Shown here in pieces: positions 59,654 to 64,000 of a DNA stretch of 64,000 nt. Under the pieces are notes generated by a model. That model was not told the DNA's origin, made no database searches, and worked only from the letters and a program-made list of their open reading frames with translations. Where the stretch lies: the NCBI RefSeq assembly GCF_900446695.1, contig NZ_UAVP01000008.1, positions 310,001-374,000 on the forward strand, written 5' to 3'. The DNA comes from Capnocytophaga sputigena. GTDB taxonomy: Bacteria; Bacteroidota; Bacteroidia; Flavobacteriales; Flavobacteriaceae. The translations under genes were made by a program, and so were the position numbers. Numbering within the stretch: the stretch's first letter is position 1; each line of letters starts with the position of its first letter.

Positions 59654-62600
59654 TTATTTCTTGAGATATAACCAACCTACTAAAGATTCTTTATTGTTAT
59701 TACTATCGTAATATTCAATTACATAATAGTACGTACCTTGTGGGAGTTTTTCGGCTTGCTCAACAGTCACACGTCCGTTAGAGATACCTCTAAACACGCG
59801 GGTAACGTTGTCATAACCTTCTGTCTCAAAGACTTTCACGCCCCAACGGTTGTAGATACGTACCACATTGTTAGGATAACGCTCGATTCCTCCAATATGG
59901 AAATAATCATTTTTGCCATCGCCATCTACCGACATACCATTGTAAGGCACGAGCTTATTCACTACCTCAATAGTAACCGTTGCTGAAGCGCAACCATCGG
60001 TGTTGCAAAGTTCATACACAAAGGTATCTATGCCTTCAAATCCTGTGTTAGGACGATATTCGATAGAGCCGTCGAGGTTTACAACTACTGTACCGTTGGC
60101 AGGGTTTGTTACCACATTAGGAGTGGTTGCTCCGTTAGGGGTATCGTTGCCCAATACATTCACCACTACTGGCGTGTTGATAGCGGTTGTAGAACGATCG
60201 TCTACTGCTATCGGCAACACTGGGGTAGTGCTTGTAGTCGTACCACTTATCGTTACTACGATGCTCGCCGTGCTACATACCGTAGGACTTGCTACCGCGC
60301 ATATCGTATAGCTTATTGTATGGGTACCCGCAGGGGTGTTTGGTGCTACACTGATAGTTCCGTTAGGGTTCAAGGTGAAGCCTGTAGGAGTTGCTGTGTT
60401 CCAAGTGAGTGTTACTGAACTGATACTTGGATTTGGAACGCCATTCAACTTATCATTAGTCAATACACTTGGTGTAGTGCCACCCGCTGTGCTGGTGATG
60501 GTGGTTACACCATCGTTTACTGCTTCGATAGTTGTTGGTGTTGCCACAGTAGGAACAAACACTTTTACAGTGGCGGTAGCGGTTGCACAGTTATCAGGGT
60601 TCAAACGCTCACAGATACTATACACTATCTCGTAAGTACCTGATTTAGTTCCCGAAGGTACAGTAATAGTACCATCGTTGTTTAATGTAGGCGTTTTAGT
60701 TGCGCCTACTACATCGGTGGTGGTGGTTACTACGGTAAGAATCACATCGGTGGTGGTTGGCGTTTTAGTGCCGAGTTTGTCGTTGTCTAATACTGTACCT
60801 ATAGTTGTTGTGGTGCTAGTACCATTGGTTATTGTATAAGTATCAGCTTTAGCAACTATTGGCGTACTGCCTACTTTTACAGTCGCAGTAGCTGTTGCAC
60901 AGTTGTCAGGGTTCAAACGCTCGCAGATGCTGTATACTATCTCGTAAGTACCCGATTTAGTTCCCGAAGGTACAGTAACAGTACCATCGTTGTTTAATGT
61001 TGGCGTTTTAGTCGCTCCTACTACATCAGTGGTTGTGGTTACTACCGTAAGGATTACATCGGTAGTGGTTGGCGTTTTAGTGCCGAGTTTGTCGTTGTCT
61101 AATACCGTTCCAGTGGTAGTAGTGGTGTTAGTACCATTGGTTATAGTATAAGTATCCACTTTCGCAACAATTGGTGTACTGCCTACTTTTACAGTGGCGG
61201 TAGCGGTTGCACAGTTGTTAGGGTTCAAACGCTCACAGATGCTATACAATATCTCATAAGTACCCGATTTAGTTCCCGAAGGTACAGTAACAGTACCATC
61301 GTTGTTGAGTGTAGGTGTTTTAGTAGCGCCTACTACATCAGTGGTGGTGGTTACTACCGTAAGGATTACATCGGTAGTGGTTGGCGTTTTAGTGCCGAGT
61401 TTGTCGTTGTCTAATACCGTTCCAGTGGTAGTAGTGGTGCTAGTACCATTGGTTATGGTGTAAGTATCAGCTTTGGCAACTATTGGTGTACTGCCTACTT
61501 TTACAGTGGCGGTAGCGGTTGTACAATTGTTAGGGTTCAAACGCTCACAAATGCTATACACTATCTCATAAGTACCCGATTTAGTACCCGAAGGTACAGT
61601 AATAGTACCATCGTTGTTTAATGTAGGTGTTTTAGTAGCGCCTACTACATCAGTGGTTGTGGTTACTACCGTAAGGATTACATCGGTAGTAGTTGGCGTT
61701 TTAGTGCCGAGTTTATCATTGTCTAATACCGTTCCAGTGGTAGTAGTGGTGCTAGTACCATTGGTTACAGTGTAAATATCAGCTTTGGCAACAATTGGTG
61801 TACTGCCTACTTTTACAGTCGCAGTAGCGGTAGCGCAGTTATCAGGGTTCAAACGCTCACAGATGCTATACACTATCTCATAAGTACCCGATTTAGTACC
61901 CGAAGGTACAGTAACAGTACCATCGTTGTTTAATGTAGGCGTTTTAGTAGCGCCTACTACATCAGTAGTGGTGGTTACTACGTTGAGAATCACATCGGTA
62001 GTGGTTGGCGTTTTAGTGCCCAATTTATCATTGTCTAATACCATTCCAGTGGTAGTTGTCGTGCTAGTACCATTGGTTACGGTGTAAATATCAGCTTTGG
62101 CAACTATTGGCGTACTGCCTACTTTTACAGTCGCTGTGGCAGTTGCACAATTGTTAGGGTTCAAACGCTCACAGATGCTATACACTATCTCATAAGTACC
62201 CGATTTAGTTCCCGAAGGTACAGTAATAGTACCATCGTTGTTTAATGTAGGTGTTTTAGTCGCTCCTACTACATCAGTAGTGGTGGTTACTACGGTGAGA
62301 ATCACATCGATAGTAGTTGGCGTTTTAGTACCCAATTTATCATTGTCTAATACCATTCCAGTGGTAGTAGTGGTGCTAGTACCATTGGTTATAGTGTAAG
62401 TATCAGCTTTAGCAACAATTGGCGTACTGCCTACTTTTACAGTCGCTGTGGCGGCTGCACAGTTGTCAGGGTTCAAACGCTCGCAGATGCTATACACTAT
62501 CTCGTAAGTACCCGATTTAGTTCCCGAAGGTACAGTAACAGTACCATCGTTGTTTAATGTAGGCGTTTTAGTCGCTCTTACTACATCAGTGGTAGTGGTT

Positions 62601-64000
62601 ACTACCGTAAGAATTACATCGGTAGTGATTGGCGTTTTAGTACCCAATTTATCGTTGTCTAATACCGTTCCAGTGGTAGTAGTGGTGCTAGTACCATTGG
62701 TTACTGTGTAAGTATCGGCTTTAGCAACTATTGGCGTACTGCCTACTTTTACAGTGGCTGTGGCGGTTGCACAATTGTTAGGGTTCAAACGCTCACAGAT
62801 GTTATACACTATCTCGTAAGTACCCGATTTAGTTCCCGAAGGTACAGTAACAGTACCATCGTTGTTTAAAGTAGGTGTTTTAGTAGCGCCTACTACATCA
62901 GTGGTAGTGGTTACCACTGTAAGAATGACATCGGTAGTGGTTGGCGTTTTAGTGCCGAGTTTGTCGTTGTCTAATACCGTTCCAGTGGTAGTAGTGGTGC
63001 TAGTACCATTGGTTATGGTGTAAGTATCGGCTTTGGCAACTATTGGCGTACTATTTACTTTGATGACACTTGTTTTAGTTACTGTATTTCCTTGAGGGTC
63101 TTTTCCTACAAAGGTTACTGTTACTACTGATGTGTTGCACCAGTTCATTGGTTTTACAGCTGCAAAATCGTGAGTAAGCGTTGCTATACCACAAGTATCG
63201 GTAACTGTAGCCTGACCAAGCCAGTTGTTTACTGTCGTATCGATATTGGCAGCTGTACAAGTTACCGTTAAGGTTGCTGGTACTGTTAAACTTACAGTAT
63301 TGCTGATGGTAACTGTTACAGCTACTTTATCTGTTTCGCAAGTAGCATTGAAACGACTTACAGTATAAGCATCAGTAGTGGTAAGCGTTTCATTGTTATT
63401 GGTTACCAAAGTACCATTTTTATAAACTCTTACAGTAGCGGTATCAGTTGCTACTTTGGCTTTTAATTCGGCTACTGTAGCAGCAGCACAGAAAGTATAG
63501 GTTTTTCCGTTAGCTGGTTTTTCTAAAATTCTTACATTATAGTTGAAAGTTACTGTATTAGCAGCGCAGGTGAGTCCTTGTGCTACCACTTGGTAAGTAC
63601 CTGCGTGTTGTGCATCAATTGATGGTATTACCAACTGAGGGATGGTAGTAGTTAGCACATTTCCGTTAGGGAACGTCCATTGATAAGCAGTTGCTCCCAA
63701 CGAATGCAAGGTAATAGTTACTGTCTCTCCTTTGCAATAAGCCGTTTGTAATGGTGTAGCCAACACCAATTGTGGGTTGTTGAGTGGCGTGATAGGCAAT
63801 TCTTTCCAAACAGGATCGGAAGCACAAGCTGAATCGGTGATTTTCACCCAACGACTATTTTGTCCAGGGGTGAAAGTTCCTAAGTTGGTAAAGGTAACAG
63901 TACTTCCTTTAGCAGCTGTTTGGGTCTCGATAAGTGTGCCATTTTTCACATTGTACAAATCGTATTGATAAGTACCTGAACCGCCAATACCATTGATAGC
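59654..64000 (-). CDS. Giant repetitive cell-surface protein with type B T9SS sorting domain (N-terminus outside window)
   Basis: At least 1448 residues; the frame stays open to the right edge, so the N-terminus is missing. Visible from the left edge of the protein: two Ig/PKD-like segments with cysteines, an HYR-type domain (TVPATLTVTCTAAN; CGIATLTHDF), eight 104-residue repeats (about 60555-63050 in DNA), two cadherin/VCBS-like domains (PVLPIAVDDRSTTAINTPVV; NPANGTVVVNLDGSIEYRPN), and the gliding-motility C-terminal domain (VDGDGKNDYFHIGGIERYP; NNVVRIYNRWGVKVFE; GTYYYVIEYYDSNN). That end directs export by the type IX secretion system and placement on the surface. A role as SprB-like adhesin or gliding-related filament is inferred. 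Confidence 0.88.
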   Translation of the reverse strand, partial: AINGIGGSGTYQYDLYNVKNGTLIETQTAAKGSTVTFTNLGTFTPGQNSRWVKITDSACASDPVWKELPITPLNNPQLVLATPLQTAYCKGETVTITLHSLGATAYQWTFPNGNVLTTTIPQLVIPSIDAQHAGTYQVVAQGLTCAANTVTFNYNVRILEKPANGKTYTFCAAATVAELKAKVATDTATVRVYKNGTLVTNNNETLTTTDAYTVSRFNATCETDKVAVTVTISNTVSLTVPATLTVTCTAANIDTTVNNWLGQATVTDTCGIATLTHDFAAVKPMNWCNTSVVTVTFVGKDPQGNTVTKTSVIKVNSTPIVAKADTYTITNGTSTTTTTGTVLDNDKLGTKTPTTTDVILTVVTTTTDVVGATKTPTLNNDGTVTVPSGTKSGTYEIVYNICERLNPNNCATATATVKVGSTPIVAKADTYTVTNGTSTTTTTGTVLDNDKLGTKTPITTDVILTVVTTTTDVVRATKTPTLNNDGTVTVPSGTKSGTYEIVYSICERLNPDNCAAATATVKVGSTPIVAKADTYTITNGTSTTTTTGMVLDNDKLGTKTPTTIDVILTVVTTTTDVVGATKTPTLNNDGTITVPSGTKSGTYEIVYSICERLNPNNCATATATVKVGSTPIVAKADIYTVTNGTSTTTTTGMVLDNDKLGTKTPTTTDVILNVVTTTTDVVGATKTPTLNNDGTVTVPSGTKSGTYEIVYSICERLNPDNCATATATVKVGSTPIVAKADIYTVTNGTSTTTTTGTVLDNDKLGTKTPTTTDVILTVVTTTTDVVGATKTPTLNNDGTITVPSGTKSGTYEIVYSICERLNPNNCTTATATVKVGSTPIVAKADTYTITNGTSTTTTTGTVLDNDKLGTKTPTTTDVILTVVTTTTDVVGATKTPTLNNDGTVTVPSGTKSGTYEILYSICERLNPNNCATATATVKVGSTPIVAKVDTYTITNGTNTTTTTGTVLDNDKLGTKTPTTTDVILTVVTTTTDVVGATKTPTLNNDGTVTVPSGTKSGTYEIVYSICERLNPDNCATATATVKVGSTPIVAKADTYTITNGTSTTTTIGTVLDNDKLGTKTPTTTDVILTVVTTTTDVVGATKTPTLNNDGTITVPSGTKSGTYEIVYSICERLNPDNCATATATVKVFVPTVATPTTIEAVNDGVTTITSTAGGTTPSVLTNDKLNGVPNPSISSVTLTWNTATPTGFTLNPNGTISVAPNTPAGTHTISYTICAVASPTVCSTASIVVTISGTTTSTTPVLPIAVDDRSTTAINTPVVVNVLGNDTPNGATTPNVVTNPANGTVVVNLDGSIEYRPNTGFEGIDTFVYELCNTDGCASATVTIEVVNKLVPYNGMSVDGDGKNDYFHIGGIERYPNNVVRIYNRWGVKVFETEGYDNVTRVFRGISNGRVTVEQAEKLPQGTYYYVIEYYDSNNNKESLVGWLYLKK
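60555..63050 (-). repeat. Eight in-frame 312-bp tandem repeats
   Basis: The string at 60861 recurs at 61173, 61485, 61797, 62109, 62421, 62733 and 63045, exactly 312 bp apart, with no indel. Each 104-residue unit runs from STPIVAKADTYT to ERLNPNNCATATATVKVG and carries a Thr-rich tract and a pair of Cys residues. Units differ by a few substitutions. Confidence 0.93.

Noticed and set aside
60555-63050. Regularly spaced repeats read as a CRISPR or satellite
   Set aside because: The repeats are one continuous coding frame with a 104-codon period.
1-64000. tRNA, rRNA, transposase, integrase or att-site candidates
   Set aside because: No cloverleaf with CCA end, no rRNA-like stretch and no IS-type frames were found by reading; a covariance search could still find a weak ncRNA.

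Overview
The window looks like chromosome of a Bacteroidota member of the Flavobacteriia, most likely Capnocytophaga or a close relative. This is an inference. It rests on two SusC/SusD pairs, a type B type-IX-secretion sorting domain, flavobacterial gene forms (a hypoxanthine phosphoribosyltransferase-adenylate kinase fusion, a long PurF paralogue), lipoproteins with acidic K-D-D tails after the lipid Cys as in Capnocytophaga surface lipoproteins, and many promoters of the Bacteroidota type (TTTG, 19-20 nt, TAnnTTTG). I see no rRNA, tRNA, CRISPR array, transposase or phage structural gene.

Layout. 1-5.7 kb (+): the C-terminal part of a SusC-like transporter, its SusD lipoprotein, a SemiSWEET sugar transporter, HPRT-Adk and Obg. 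5.7-9.2 kb (-): a PurF-like amidotransferase, a GHMP (probable mevalonate) kinase and two small proteins, the larger of DUF6934 type; they face a self-cleaving S24 repressor (+) across a back-to-back promoter. 10.3-25 kb is nearly all (-): GH65 phosphorylase, NupC, bifunctional nuclease, then a long run of O-antigen ligase/TPR, PyrR, SPOR protein, NtrY-like kinase and NlpE-like lipoprotein, followed by RecF, a lipoprotein and UvrB. 25-29 kb (+): a DPP IV peptidase and a POT peptide transporter that together release and import short peptides. 29-31 kb: a recent tandem duplication of lipocalin-like lipoproteins. 31-38 kb: AspA, a helix-hairpin-helix protein, RlmB, two paralogous membrane proteins, a small soluble protein and a serine hydrolase. 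38-41 kb (+): a ketosynthase-like protein, ACP and ketosynthase, split by a toxin-antitoxin pair. 41.8-47.6 kb: RNase HII, then an accessory pair on (-), a single-chain restriction-modification enzyme and a KAP-like P-loop NTPase. 47.8-51.2 kb: SerS, a small protein, an Rrf2 regulator and an acyl-CoA dehydrogenase. 51.5-58.5 kb (-): a four-gene SusC-SusD-GH18-DUF1735/LamG locus that probably harvests host N-glycans. 58.9 kb: TrmN6. 59.7-64 kb (-): a giant T9SS cargo with eight 104-residue repeats, running off the window.

Three less expected layers appear. (1) Nearly all longer spacers hold degenerate 7-bp-period arrays that touch start or stop codons. (2) Two dispersed palindromic repeat families lie between genes: GGGCGTTTGCAAAACGCCC (4 copies) and ACTTTGSCAAAGGTGCGAG (3 copies). 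(3) Two accessory modules are bracketed by copied host sequence. The toxin-antitoxin pair sits between two copies of one 25-bp promoter core, and the KAP NTPase sits between two copies of a terminator segment. The best candidates for an undescribed system are the KAP NTPase with its restriction-modification neighbour, and the DUF6934/64-residue pair facing a cleavable repressor.
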